Positions 27,928 through 35,110 of a stretch of DNA of 59,977 nucleotides are shown piece by piece; the first letter of the stretch is position 1, and each line of letters opens with the position of its first letter. Made by a program: the position numbers and the translations under genes. The notes under the pieces are model-generated. The model was given only the letters and a program-made list of their open reading frames with translations. It was not told the origin of the DNA and ran no database searches. Location of the stretch: contig RAYE01000034.1 of assembly GCA_003612285.1 (NCBI GenBank), positions 1 to 59,977 of the forward strand, read 5' to 3'. Origin of the DNA: a bacterium D16-51 (GTDB lineage: Bacteria; Bacillota; Clostridia; Lachnospirales; Lachnospiraceae).

Positions 27928-29472
27928 TTACATCTCCTTAAATCTATATCTCCCATATCCCATGCCAGTCACCTTCTCAATTATTGCAGCTTCTTTCATA
28001 GTTCTTATGATATTATTGGCCTTTGATCTGGAACATGACAACCATTCTGCAATATCTGCCTGCCTGAATGGCTTTGTTGTATCGCAAATTTCATATATTT
28101 GCTTTATATTTATCACAAATGTTTCTGTAACTTCCGAATCAATACATAACTCCAAATACTTTCCAAATTCACTGCTTACTTTTTCTTCTTCACTGCTTAC
28201 TTTTTCTCCTTCACTGCTTACTTTTTCTCCTTCACTGCTTACTTTTTCTTCTTTACTGCTTACTTTTTCTTCTTTACTGCTTACTTTTTCTTCTTTACTG
28301 CTTACTTTTCTAAATATTGTAACCTTAAAACTATCTCCAAGTTCTTCAAATAACGGTTCACGCAAACCGTATTCTTTACATCTGCTTATCATCCGCGGCA
28401 ATCCCGTTCCCCATGCCTCTACAATGTGCATATAATGAAATGCTTCAGCAACTGCCTCATTCCTACATGTAGATTTCCCAAGTTTTGCCGTTTGGATATC
28501 TAACCCTCCATACAACGTTCCCGGCGATAATACCTCAACCCTGTCATCAAATACACATATCTGAACACACGATTTATCCAGATAACTTCTATGTGTAACC
28601 GCATTTACCACCATCTCCCTGACAGCTGCTTTTGGAAGTTCATATAAATCACTTCTGAATACCCCTTCAATCTCCGCCCCCATATTTATGTGCCTTAGCA
28701 CAAAACGGTAAGCATTTTCTACCTGCTCATATATCGGCCCACAAAATTCTTTCTGGTCAATAAATATATCTCTTGTCATTCCTTTAAATAAAGCACACTG
28801 CACTTTTGCAAATCTGTATTTATTCTCCGTCATGAGATTAAATGCATGCGTTGGATATAAATTTTTTCCTACTCTGCATAATAATCCAAAATCCTCCAGC
28901 TTTTCCAGTGTCATAGATTTAATCTCTGACTTTTCTTCTTCTGTTTTGCAGGATTCTTTTGCCGCCTGCACCATTACTTTACATAATTGAAGCGCTTTTT
29001 GCTCATCAAATTCCTGTCCAATATCCTGCATAGTATCATAAGAAATATTTTGCCCCTCTAACTCTAACTCCTTTAGCTTTCTCTGATCAGCCGGCCTGCT
29101 TGTGCCATTAATCCTGATATATGAAGATGCCTCTTTCCCTTTTCTTGTAATATAATATGGCCTGAATTTTCCTGGAACAATATCTATCACCAACACTGTC
29201 TTATCTTCAATTGTTTGAATTAAAATATCTGGTTCAATCTGTGGAGTACAAGCATCTGATACCATATTAGATATTGCATCAGACAGTTTGAAAGGACTCT
29301 GGCTGCCAATGCCATATACTATACATGTTTCATCCTCAATTCCCAAGATAACCGTCCCTCCTGAACTATTAGAAAAAGCAATAATATCTTTCAAAAATTT
29401 CTCATGGTTTTTAGGGATTTCCTTTTTAAACTCTACCTTTCCTGATTCACCAAAATATTCTTTACTTACCAC
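27928..29472 (-). CDS. AlbA_2/ATP-binding regulator with heptad repeat and winged helix
   Basis: 514 aa from GTG 29472, preceded by GAGGAGG at six-base spacing. An upstream frame running to 29592 overlaps the spoVAC terminator and is less likely. Residues about 1-130 are an AlbA_2 (Schlafen-like) domain: VEFKKEIPKNHEKFLKDIIA, FSNSSGGTVILGIEDE. Residues about 220-385 resemble the divergent ATPase half (PKAAVREMVVNAVTHRSY, DDRVEVLSPGTLYGG, GTGLPRM). Then comes a repeat of KVSSKEE/KVSSEGE (about 388-434) and a winged helix (FRQADIAEWLSCSRSKANNI). Such proteins are mostly transcription regulators, some in defence loci. It heads the HSP90-like operon. Confidence 0.82.
   Translation of the reverse strand: MVSKEYFGESGKVEFKKEIPKNHEKFLKDIIAFSNSSGGTVILGIEDETCIVYGIGSQSPFKLSDAISNMVSDACTPQIEPDILIQTIEDKTVLVIDIVPGKFRPYYITRKGKEASSYIRINGTSRPADQRKLKELELEGQNISYDTMQDIGQEFDEQKALQLCKVMVQAAKESCKTEEEKSEIKSMTLEKLEDFGLLCRVGKNLYPTHAFNLMTENKYRFAKVQCALFKGMTRDIFIDQKEFCGPIYEQVENAYRFVLRHINMGAEIEGVFRSDLYELPKAAVREMVVNAVTHRSYLDKSCVQICVFDDRVEVLSPGTLYGGLDIQTAKLGKSTCRNEAVAEAFHYMHIVEAWGTGLPRMISRCKEYGLREPLFEELGDSFKVTIFRKVSSKEEKVSSKEEKVSSKEEKVSSEGEKVSSEGEKVSSEEEKVSSEFGKYLELCIDSEVTETFVINIKQIYEICDTTKPFRQADIAEWLSCSRSKANNIIRTMKEAAIIEKVTGMGYGRYRFKEM
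28171..28311 (-). repeat. 21-bp tandem repeat inside the AlbA_2 gene
   Basis: Six full units and one partial unit of ACTGCTTACTTTTTCTTCTT plus one base (plus-strand view), with C/T variants. They encode heptads KVSSKEE, KVSSEGE and KVSSEEE on the minus strand. The unit length is a multiple of three, so copy-number change keeps the frame. Confidence 0.95.
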
Positions 29473-29518
29473 TGCAATCCTCCTCGTCTTTGTCACCCTG
29501 GCAATAAAAATTATATAG

Positions 29519-29552
29519 AAAAAGGCATCAGGAAGCACACTCCCAATGCCTG
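29519..29552 (-). terminator. Intrinsic terminator after spoVAC
   Basis: Minus strand: GGCATTGGGAGTGTGCTTCC, then TGATGCC, then TTTTTC. GGCAT/ATGCC and GGA/TCC pair. It separates the sporulation operon from the AlbA_2 gene. Confidence 0.8.
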
Positions 29553-29566
29553 CATCTGTTATTATT

Positions 29567-30076
29567 TTACCACCATCCCACCATCTTGCCAACCCAATAA
29601 ATCACCCCAAATACCCAGCTTGAGAATATACCATACAGGATAACGGGTCCTGCGATTGTAAAAATCTTACAGCCAATCCCAAACACCTGTCCCTCTGCCT
29701 GGAACTCAATTGCCGGCGATACCACAGAATTGGCAAACCCGGTAATCGGCACAATACTTCCAGCGCCGCCAAACTGCCCTATCTTCTGATAAATATTAAG
29801 ACCAGTTAAAATAATGCTTAACACCACAAGCGACATTGTAGCGTATAGGGAAGAAAGCTCTTTATCATTGCCAAGATACTGGTAAAATGAGCTAAACCCC
29901 TCTCCGACACAGCAAATTGTCCCTCCAACCAAAAAAGCCTTTAAACAGTTAACAAGGCAGTTATTTTTAGGCGTCATATTCCCAACATACTGGTTATACT
30001 TATCTTTCTGCTTCTGTTCATCTTTTTCCCGGATTACTTCTTCTATTGTAGGTTCTGTGCTATCTTTCTCGTTCAT
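29567..30076 (-). CDS. spoVAC: Stage V sporulation protein AC
   Basis: 169 aa from ATG 30076. A charged N-terminus is followed by the conserved SpoVAC membrane domain: LVNCLKAFLVGGTICCVGEG, GGAGSIVPITGFANSVVSPA and EFQAEGQVFGIGCKIFTIAG. In Bacillus the protein is a mechanosensitive-like channel of the spore inner membrane that moves dipicolinic acid. It is the last spoVA gene here; spoVAD and spoVAE are not in the window. The start lies at the edge of a family D repeat that supplies the GAGG before it. In-frame GTG/TTG codons a few bases upstream are less likely. A terminator follows. Confidence 0.93.
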   Translation of the reverse strand: MNEKDSTEPTIEEVIREKDEQKQKDKYNQYVGNMTPKNNCLVNCLKAFLVGGTICCVGEGFSSFYQYLGNDKELSSLYATMSLVVLSIILTGLNIYQKIGQFGGAGSIVPITGFANSVVSPAIEFQAEGQVFGIGCKIFTIAGPVILYGIFSSWVFGVIYWVGKMVGWW

Positions 30077-30188
30077 GATTTGCACCAAGCCTCAAGCGAA
30101 AATGCCTGTATCTCCATTTGAGGCGCAAACACAAAGGGTGAAAGATGTGTGTTTGCATTTTACCCTTTCTTCTTTTTTTCTTTCACCC
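30073..30188 (-). repeat. Family D repeat abutting the spoVAC start, copy 2
   Basis: The minus strand shares GGGTGAAAGAAAAAAAGAAG, AGGGTAAAATGCAAACA and GAGGCTTGGTGCAAATCATG with copy 1 at 16249-16316. It carries an extra middle part that pairs back on itself (CTTTCACCCTTT against AAGGGTGAAAG). It fills most of the gap between spoVAB and spoVAC. Confidence 0.75.
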
Positions 30189-30266
30189 TTCCCCTCCATA
30201 CTGCGCCTTACGCGCCCTAAATAATATAATTGCCCACCCTTCTTATAACCTTCTGTCCGCCATATG

Positions 30267-30689
30267 CTAATGCGGACAGAAACAAAGCTGGTACAAGCTG
30301 CCAAGCGCCTTCCCAAGCCCCAGGGAAACAATCAGGACAGGAAGCCCGAAACGAAGATTTGTCCGCTGGCACAATACCGGAATAACCTTTAAAGTTTCTG
30401 CAAGCGCCATTGCAAGCGAACCGACAAAAACGCCTGCAAACAGCCCAAAAATTGCCAGACCGGCCATGCCCATCCTAATGTGCACCTGAAATACTGTCAT
30501 AAATGAGCCAGCAATCCCGCCAATTGCAATCACTGTTTCCATCTGATAAATATGGCTTGCAAGCCCAAGCCTGTCAGCCATGCGCGGGATAATCCCAAGG
30601 ATGGAAATAAATGCAAAGACCCCTCCGGCAACTGCAATGCCCCCGCTAAAACCAATAATAACCAACAATATATTTTGTATTATCTGCAT
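30267..30689 (-). CDS. spoVAB: Stage V sporulation protein AB
   Basis: 140 aa, four transmembrane segments. LLVIIGFSGGIAVAGGVFAF, ILGIIPRMADR and a GLFAGVFVGSLAMALAET segment match SpoVAB. It is an integral membrane part of the spore dipicolinate-uptake apparatus, expressed in the forespore under SigG in Bacillus. It starts 34 bp after spoVAA with GGGGAAA as ribosome site, in an operon with the sigF genes upstream. Confidence 0.9.
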   Translation of the reverse strand: MQIIQNILLVIIGFSGGIAVAGGVFAFISILGIIPRMADRLGLASHIYQMETVIAIGGIAGSFMTVFQVHIRMGMAGLAIFGLFAGVFVGSLAMALAETLKVIPVLCQRTNLRFGLPVLIVSLGLGKALGSLYQLCFCPH

Positions 30690-30723
30690 ACGCTTTCCCC
30701 ATTTCTGTCCATTCTTCCGGTCT

Positions 30724-31347
30724 TTACTTTATAGTCTTGCCCTCCCGGTCAGCATCTTTGATAATTGCCTTATTCATCTCTTCCTCATAATTACGCATCT
30801 CAATATGGATTGGCGTCGGGTCATCATGCAGCTTCTGCCCTTTAAAATGGTTATAAAAGCCTAAAATCCCTGCCAAAATCCCTATGCTGTAGGCAACCTC
30901 CAAAATAGAGCCGCTTTCCTTTTTCATACCTGTTACCAGATAATAGAGATTATCAAATACCTCCCCCACACTGACGTCTGTATTAAACGTCATAATGGTA
31001 AACGCCGAACCAATAAATACTATAAGGGAAAGGATGACTAATTTTGTATACTCCATCGCTTTTTTTGGCGTCAACGGCATTTTATACTCTACTACAAAAT
31101 CCGGCTCCCCAATATTTTCTACTTCTATGCCAGGAAACTCTTTCTGTATTAAATGAATCACTTTCATTACCGAAAAAATCAGCTTCTGGTTTTTATCTCC
31201 CCCAACTGTATATAAAATAATATCCCCTATCTTTTTACCCATTTCTGCATCTGCAGTATAAATCTCAGCAACATCCTGCAAAAGGATCTTTCGGTTTACA
31301 ACCTGCGCATTCTGCGGCAGTTTTAGATACACTACGCCAGATTTCAT
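30724..31347 (-). CDS. spoVAA: Stage V sporulation protein AA
   Basis: 207 aa. The N-terminal soluble domain starts GVVYLKLPQNAQVV, then VVNRKILLQDVAEIYT, typical of SpoVAA. A central PLTPKKAMEYTKL leads into two C-terminal membrane helices. The start ATG 31347 overlaps the TGA of the small upstream gene (ATGA) and has GGGGCAGGGG before it; an in-frame ATG at 31368 has no ribosome site. It belongs to the spore dipicolinic-acid transport operon. Confidence 0.9.
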   Translation of the reverse strand: MKSGVVYLKLPQNAQVVNRKILLQDVAEIYTADAEMGKKIGDIILYTVGGDKNQKLIFSVMKVIHLIQKEFPGIEVENIGEPDFVVEYKMPLTPKKAMEYTKLVILSLIVFIGSAFTIMTFNTDVSVGEVFDNLYYLVTGMKKESGSILEVAYSIGILAGILGFYNHFKGQKLHDDPTPIHIEMRNYEEEMNKAIIKDADREGKTIK

Positions 31348-31553
31348 GCCCCTGCCCCCGCTTCCCATTCTGTGCTGCAGCTTATATAAGGAAGCTGTAC
31401 TGCCTCCCTGTCTTCCTCTTGCTGCACAATACGGCCATTTACAAACGCTTCCTTTTCACTGCTCCCAGTCTGGTATAAGAAAACTGTTGTTAAAATCATG
31501 ATTCCAAGCACAAAAAAGAACCATATCTTTTTATTTTTTACTGCCTGCATCAT
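31344..31553 (-). CDS. Small single-pass membrane protein between sigF and spoVAA
   Basis: 69 aa (or 68 from the second ATG at 31550); GGAGGGG is directly upstream. One hydrophobic helix (IWFFFVLGIMILTTVFLY) is followed by a polar tail with FVNGRIVQQEEDREAVQLP. Its stop overlaps the spoVAA start, so it is translated with that gene. I do not recognise a family. Its position in a forespore operon suggests a sporulation role; this is inference. Confidence 0.6.
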   Translation of the reverse strand: MMQAVKNKKIWFFFVLGIMILTTVFLYQTGSSEKEAFVNGRIVQQEEDREAVQLPYISCSTEWEAGAGA

Positions 31554-31640
31554 CACCCCTCCATTTCTCAGTACTGCATCTGTAAACAGTAACTTTTATA
31601 TACAAAAAGTATGGCTCTTCTTTTAATTTTTATTCATGTT

Positions 31641-32450
31641 TTAAGAACAAAAAGTGCGTTCCCGCATCTGCCTTAAAATTTTCTTTTCCAAACGGCTGAC
31701 TTGAACCTGGCTGATCCCTAAGCATCTGGCCACCTGGGACTGTGTCATCTCCCGAAAATAACGGTACTCAATTAATTTCCGTTCTTTTTCATCCAACTCA
31801 TCTAAAAGCTGTCCAAGCAGCATATGGTTTAACACCTCTTCCTTTTCTGTATCCAAAACTGCACTCCCCTGGTTCATCAAACGGACTGATTCCGCGCTGC
31901 TTGTCCCTGCATAACCAATTGCGCCATCACCTGTCCGTACAATTTGGTCAACCATTGAAATGTCCTTTCCCTCTGACTGGTAAATCGTCCGGTAAATAGA
32001 ATCCACCTCACTCCCTGCCTCCATCGCAAGCACAATTTCTTCTGCCGTCAGCTCTGTTGCTGCTGCAATTTCATCTATCGTAGCGTTCCGCCCAAGCTTT
32101 TGGCTTAAACTTTCCGCTGCCCTCTTTACTTTAAAGCCGTTTTCCTTTATTGTCCGGCTTACTTTTATCATTCCGTCATCCCGCAAAAAACGTTTGATTT
32201 CGCCATTTATCATTGGTACGGCATAAGTAGAGAATTTTACCTGGTAACTCGTATCAAAATGGTCGATTGCCTTAATCAGGCCAATACATCCAATCTGAAA
32301 AATATCTTCCTGGTCATAACCCCGCCCGGCATAACGCTTTACAATATTCCAGACCAGGCCGATATTATTTTCTACAAGCTGGTTCCTGGCTTCCCGATTC
32401 CCTGCATGTGCTTTTGCCAATAGCTCCATCACATCCATCACATCTACCAT
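31641..32450 (-). CDS. sigF: Forespore sigma factor SigF
   Basis: 269 aa sigma-70 family factor, the SpoIIAC protein. Region 2 (YDQEDIFQIGCIGLIKAIDH, FSTYAVPMINGEIKRFLRDD) binds core RNA polymerase and -10 DNA. Region 4 (EKERKLIEYRYFREMTQSQV, ISQVQVSRLEKKILR) binds the -35. Between them a region-3-like segment has KLGRNATIDEIAAATELTAE. It is third in spoIIAA-spoIIAB-sigF, 11 bp after spoIIAB, the standard Firmicute order. It is kept inactive by SpoIIAB until the septum forms. Confidence 0.96.
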   Translation of the reverse strand: MVDVMDVMELLAKAHAGNREARNQLVENNIGLVWNIVKRYAGRGYDQEDIFQIGCIGLIKAIDHFDTSYQVKFSTYAVPMINGEIKRFLRDDGMIKVSRTIKENGFKVKRAAESLSQKLGRNATIDEIAAATELTAEEIVLAMEAGSEVDSIYRTIYQSEGKDISMVDQIVRTGDGAIGYAGTSSAESVRLMNQGSAVLDTEKEEVLNHMLLGQLLDELDEKERKLIEYRYFREMTQSQVARCLGISQVQVSRLEKKILRQMRERTFCS

Positions 32451-32461
32451 TTTGCAGAAAT

Positions 32462-32881
32462 TTAACTATCCTGCCCCTTTCCAATCTGCTTCCTCATCAA
32501 AACGCTCGTCCCCTTTCCCGGTTCTGAAGTTACTTCCAGGGAATCCATAAAAGCCTCCATAAAAGCAAACCCCATGCCAGAACGTTCCCATTCTGGCTTT
32601 GTCGTATACAGCGGCTCCATCGCTTTTGCAATGTCTGCAATTCCGATTCCGGTATCAGTAATACGGACAATCACTTCCTGCTCCTGAATCTCACAGGTAA
32701 TTTCTATTTCCCCTGACTTCCCACAATAACCATGAATAATACTGTTCGTAACTGCTTCTGATACAGCAGTCTTTACATCAGCAAGCTCCTCCAGTGTCGG
32801 ATCCAGCCTTGTTATGTAAGCTGCTACCACAGTCCTGGCAAACGCCTCATTTTCCGAAACACTTTCAATGATTAATTTCAT
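32462..32881 (-). CDS. spoIIAB: Anti-sigma F factor / serine kinase SpoIIAB
   Basis: 139 aa GHKL protein. N box EAVTNSIIHGY, G1 DTGIGIADI and G2 GMGFAFMEAFMD form the ATP site. It binds SigF and phosphorylates SpoIIAA. Its start overlaps the end of spoIIAA by 17 bp, which implies coupled translation and matched amounts. Length and order agree with the family. Confidence 0.96.
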   Translation of the reverse strand: MKLIIESVSENEAFARTVVAAYITRLDPTLEELADVKTAVSEAVTNSIIHGYCGKSGEIEITCEIQEQEVIVRITDTGIGIADIAKAMEPLYTTKPEWERSGMGFAFMEAFMDSLEVTSEPGKGTSVLMRKQIGKGQDS

Positions 32882-33266
32882 AATAGCTGTCTTTCTCCTT
32901 CCTGCTCTTTTGCATCCCCTCCAATGCTTCTTCTACTGTATCATATCTTTCTATAATTTTATACAACCCCGAAAGGGTAAATATCCGGTTCACCACTTCC
33001 CCAACATTCGTAACAGCCGCCCTCCCGCCTAAGAACATTACCTTTTTATATCTTCCCATAATCAGGCCAATCCCTGAACTGTCCATAAACCCTACATCTG
33101 TAAAATCAAAAATAACATGCTTCATATTCCCTGCCTCAATCAGCCTGTCAGAATATTCCCTAAGCTTTAAGACTGTATGATGGTCCAAATCATCTGTTAC
33201 ATAAATCACAAGGCAGTTCTGGTGCAGCTCATAGTGTACCAGCCTGTTTTCTGCCAAAGCTTCCAT
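32865..33266 (-). CDS. spoIIAA: Anti-anti-sigma factor SpoIIAA
   Basis: 133 aa STAS-domain protein. VIFDFTDVGFMDSSGIGLIM holds the serine that SpoIIAB phosphorylates (DSSG). The dephosphorylated form releases SigF. It is the first gene of the operon. I could not pick a convincing SigH promoter in the 146 bp upstream. That gap contains an inverted repeat at 33315-33373. Ribosome site AAAGGAAGTGG. Confidence 0.95.
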   Translation of the reverse strand: MEALAENRLVHYELHQNCLVIYVTDDLDHHTVLKLREYSDRLIEAGNMKHVIFDFTDVGFMDSSGIGLIMGRYKKVMFLGGRAAVTNVGEVVNRIFTLSGLYKIIERYDTVEEALEGMQKSRKEKDSYYEINH

Positions 33267-33314
33267 AATACCACTTCCTTTCCACTACAAAAAATTCCGC
33301 CGGGGTATACTCCC

Positions 33315-33373
33315 AGGAACTGTGAAAAAACAACCTAATTCCCTGCCTGTAAGATTATTTCTTCACAATTCCC
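33315..33373. repeat. Inverted repeat upstream of spoIIAA
   Basis: AGGAACTGTGAA (33315-33326) pairs with TTCACAATTCC (33362-33372), with one mismatch. The GGAACTGT tip recalls the family B ends. It is between the TPR gene's stop and spoIIAA, so it could be the terminator of the TPR gene or a leader structure of spoIIAA. Confidence 0.45.
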
Positions 33374-33412
33374 TATGTATTCCCTGACGGAATTTTCCCA
33401 TCATTTTATCAT

Positions 33413-34864
33413 TTATTCGCCCAACTCCCGCAGACGTTTCTGCGCCTCACTAACACGTGGGGAATCCGAATATTCTTCCAAAATCTTATTGTAATATTCC
33501 TTTGCTTTTTCCGGTTCTGATTTCTGCTGATAACAGCGCCCCAAAAAATACATTGCATCTGTATTATCCGGGCCATATTCCAGGGCACGCTCCAACAATT
33601 TAATCGCCTTATCATAATCCTTTTTACCGGCATACTCCCCTTCACCGTTATATGCGTCCCGCCCTTTAACAAAGAAACTATTGGAAGCTTCTTCATAGGT
33701 TTCTTCTTTTATTTTATCATAAAGCTCCTTCGTCTTTTCTGCAGAAAGCGATTCCTCATTTACCTTTGCCAGGCTCTTTGCTGCATTTTCCTTATCGTTA
33801 TCCAAATAATACTGCATCGCTTCCGCCAGGAAATCATATGACTCCTGAAATGTAGCGCCGCCTTCTGTACCTTTCCCTTCTAATTCCTCATTCTGCTTTT
33901 TCAGCTCTTCTAACTCATCTGTAAGCTTTTTATTTTCATTTCGCAGCATCGAAACATCACTGTTACTTTCTGCCATTTGCTCACTATAGTTTTTAAAATC
34001 TTTGTTATCCTGGTTCGATTTCTTTGACTGAATATGCGGAATAATCAAAAACCCCATCAATGCCATGCCGATTGCAACACCTACAATTACATTGATAAAT
34101 GGCAAAACAGATGGTTTTTCCTCTTTATACGGGGTTATCGTCTTATAAGCGTCTGGTATCTCTGCCTGTGGCACAATTTTACGCGCCTCTGGTTCTTTCC
34201 TGACAGCAGCAGGCGCTTTTTCCACAGTCTCCCCTTTTAAATGGATATCTGAAAGTTCATTTAAATAACGGATGGTAACCGTATTCGTGACGTCAATTTT
34301 ACCGGCATTTACCAAAAGCTTCTTTGCCCGCACCTTATTTTCCTTTTTGTCTGTCATCATATACAGCAAAGCAAGCAGCTGGCTGGCACGAATGAACTTG
34401 GGATTCATATTGACAACCTTTTTCAGTTGGATCACTGCCATGTCCCCATCGCCATGCTGCGCAGAAAATAACGCTGCATTGTACTTTTTAATTGTCTGGC
34501 TGTACATTTCCAGACGGTTAGGATTAGACTGGATCATGCCGATATATCTATCTGCATCATTATTTTCCGCCTGAAAATGCTTGCTGATTACCCACTCGCT
34601 CAAAGCGGAGACAATCTCGCCTTCTTCAAAATAAATCAGCCCTAAAAGGTTTCTTGCATCAGTATTCCGTTTATTAAACTCCAAGCTTTTCTTTAACGAA
34701 AAAACAGCGCCGGACAAATCCCGGACCTTTGCCTGTTCCAGCCCTTTATTATAACAGCTGTTTGATATACTGATTATTTTCCGGTAGCCTGATAAATCCT
34801 GGCCGCAATGTACACACTGCGTTTTTGTAAAAGCTATCTTAGCATTGCATCTTGGACAATTCAT
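33413..34864 (-). CDS. Zinc-ribbon, TPR and coiled-coil membrane protein
   Basis: 483 aa from ATG 34864 (GGAGGAATC upstream). The N-terminal zinc ribbon reads CPRCNAKIAFTKTQCVHCG. TPR units follow at about 30-200 (SGAVFSLKKSLEFNKRN, AVIQLKKVVNMNPKF). There is one transmembrane segment at about 255-275, a coiled coil at about 290-325 (ENKKLTDELEELKKQNEE), then C-terminal TPRs (KAIKLLERALEYGPDNTDAM, YYNKILEEYSDSP). It overlaps the stop of the 57-aa gene, so both are coupled. It is a likely scaffold protein with cytoplasmic N-terminus and extracytoplasmic TPR tail. Its process is unknown. Confidence 0.8.
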   Translation of the reverse strand: MNCPRCNAKIAFTKTQCVHCGQDLSGYRKIISISNSCYNKGLEQAKVRDLSGAVFSLKKSLEFNKRNTDARNLLGLIYFEEGEIVSALSEWVISKHFQAENNDADRYIGMIQSNPNRLEMYSQTIKKYNAALFSAQHGDGDMAVIQLKKVVNMNPKFIRASQLLALLYMMTDKKENKVRAKKLLVNAGKIDVTNTVTIRYLNELSDIHLKGETVEKAPAAVRKEPEARKIVPQAEIPDAYKTITPYKEEKPSVLPFINVIVGVAIGMALMGFLIIPHIQSKKSNQDNKDFKNYSEQMAESNSDVSMLRNENKKLTDELEELKKQNEELEGKGTEGGATFQESYDFLAEAMQYYLDNDKENAAKSLAKVNEESLSAEKTKELYDKIKEETYEEASNSFFVKGRDAYNGEGEYAGKKDYDKAIKLLERALEYGPDNTDAMYFLGRCYQQKSEPEKAKEYYNKILEEYSDSPRVSEAQKRLRELGE

Positions 34865-35034
34865 GATTCCTCCACCCACTCTACTGTGTTATTTTCACTC
34901 TCCATCTTCGCCCCAGCCAAAATCGACTGCAGTAAATCCGTTACATCTGTGGTGTTATTCCCATAAATTGCATCTTCCGCCTGTTCAATGTCAAGGCTTG
35001 GCTGAAACTTTGCTAATTCTGCTTCAAAATCCAT
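34861..35034 (-). CDS. 57-aa acidic protein coupled to the TPR gene
   Basis: It reads MDFEAELAKFQPSLDIEQAE and ends NTVEWVEES, followed by TGA overlapping the ATG of the TPR gene (ATGA). A good ribosome site (GGAGGTAG, spacing about 9) precedes ATG 35034. It is soluble, acidic and amphipathic, with no membrane segment. I do not recognise it. The coupling and ribosome site make it a real gene; it may be a small partner of the TPR protein. Confidence 0.72.
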   Translation of the reverse strand: MDFEAELAKFQPSLDIEQAEDAIYGNNTTDVTDLLQSILAGAKMESENNTVEWVEES

Positions 35035-35110
35035 CTTACACTACCTCCATCTAATCATCAATTATTATTTTTCGCAAATCTCGACAAATCATACTATCAA
35101 ATCTGGTATG

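Noticed and set aside
28171-28311. Possible CRISPR array
   Set aside because: The 21-bp units are head-to-tail with no spacers and encode a regular protein heptad in a long gene.
27764-28435. 223-aa plus-strand open frame
   Set aside because: It is the opposite strand of the AlbA_2 gene and the 21-bp repeat; it has a leucine/serine-rich artefactual sequence and no ribosome site.
29473-29592. N-terminal extension of the AlbA_2 protein
   Set aside because: It overlaps the spoVAC terminator and 3' end; GTG 29472 has a strong ribosome site.
30092-30331. 79-aa minus-strand open frame between spoVAB and spoVAC
   Set aside because: It consists of the family D repeat and the end of spoVAB in another frame.
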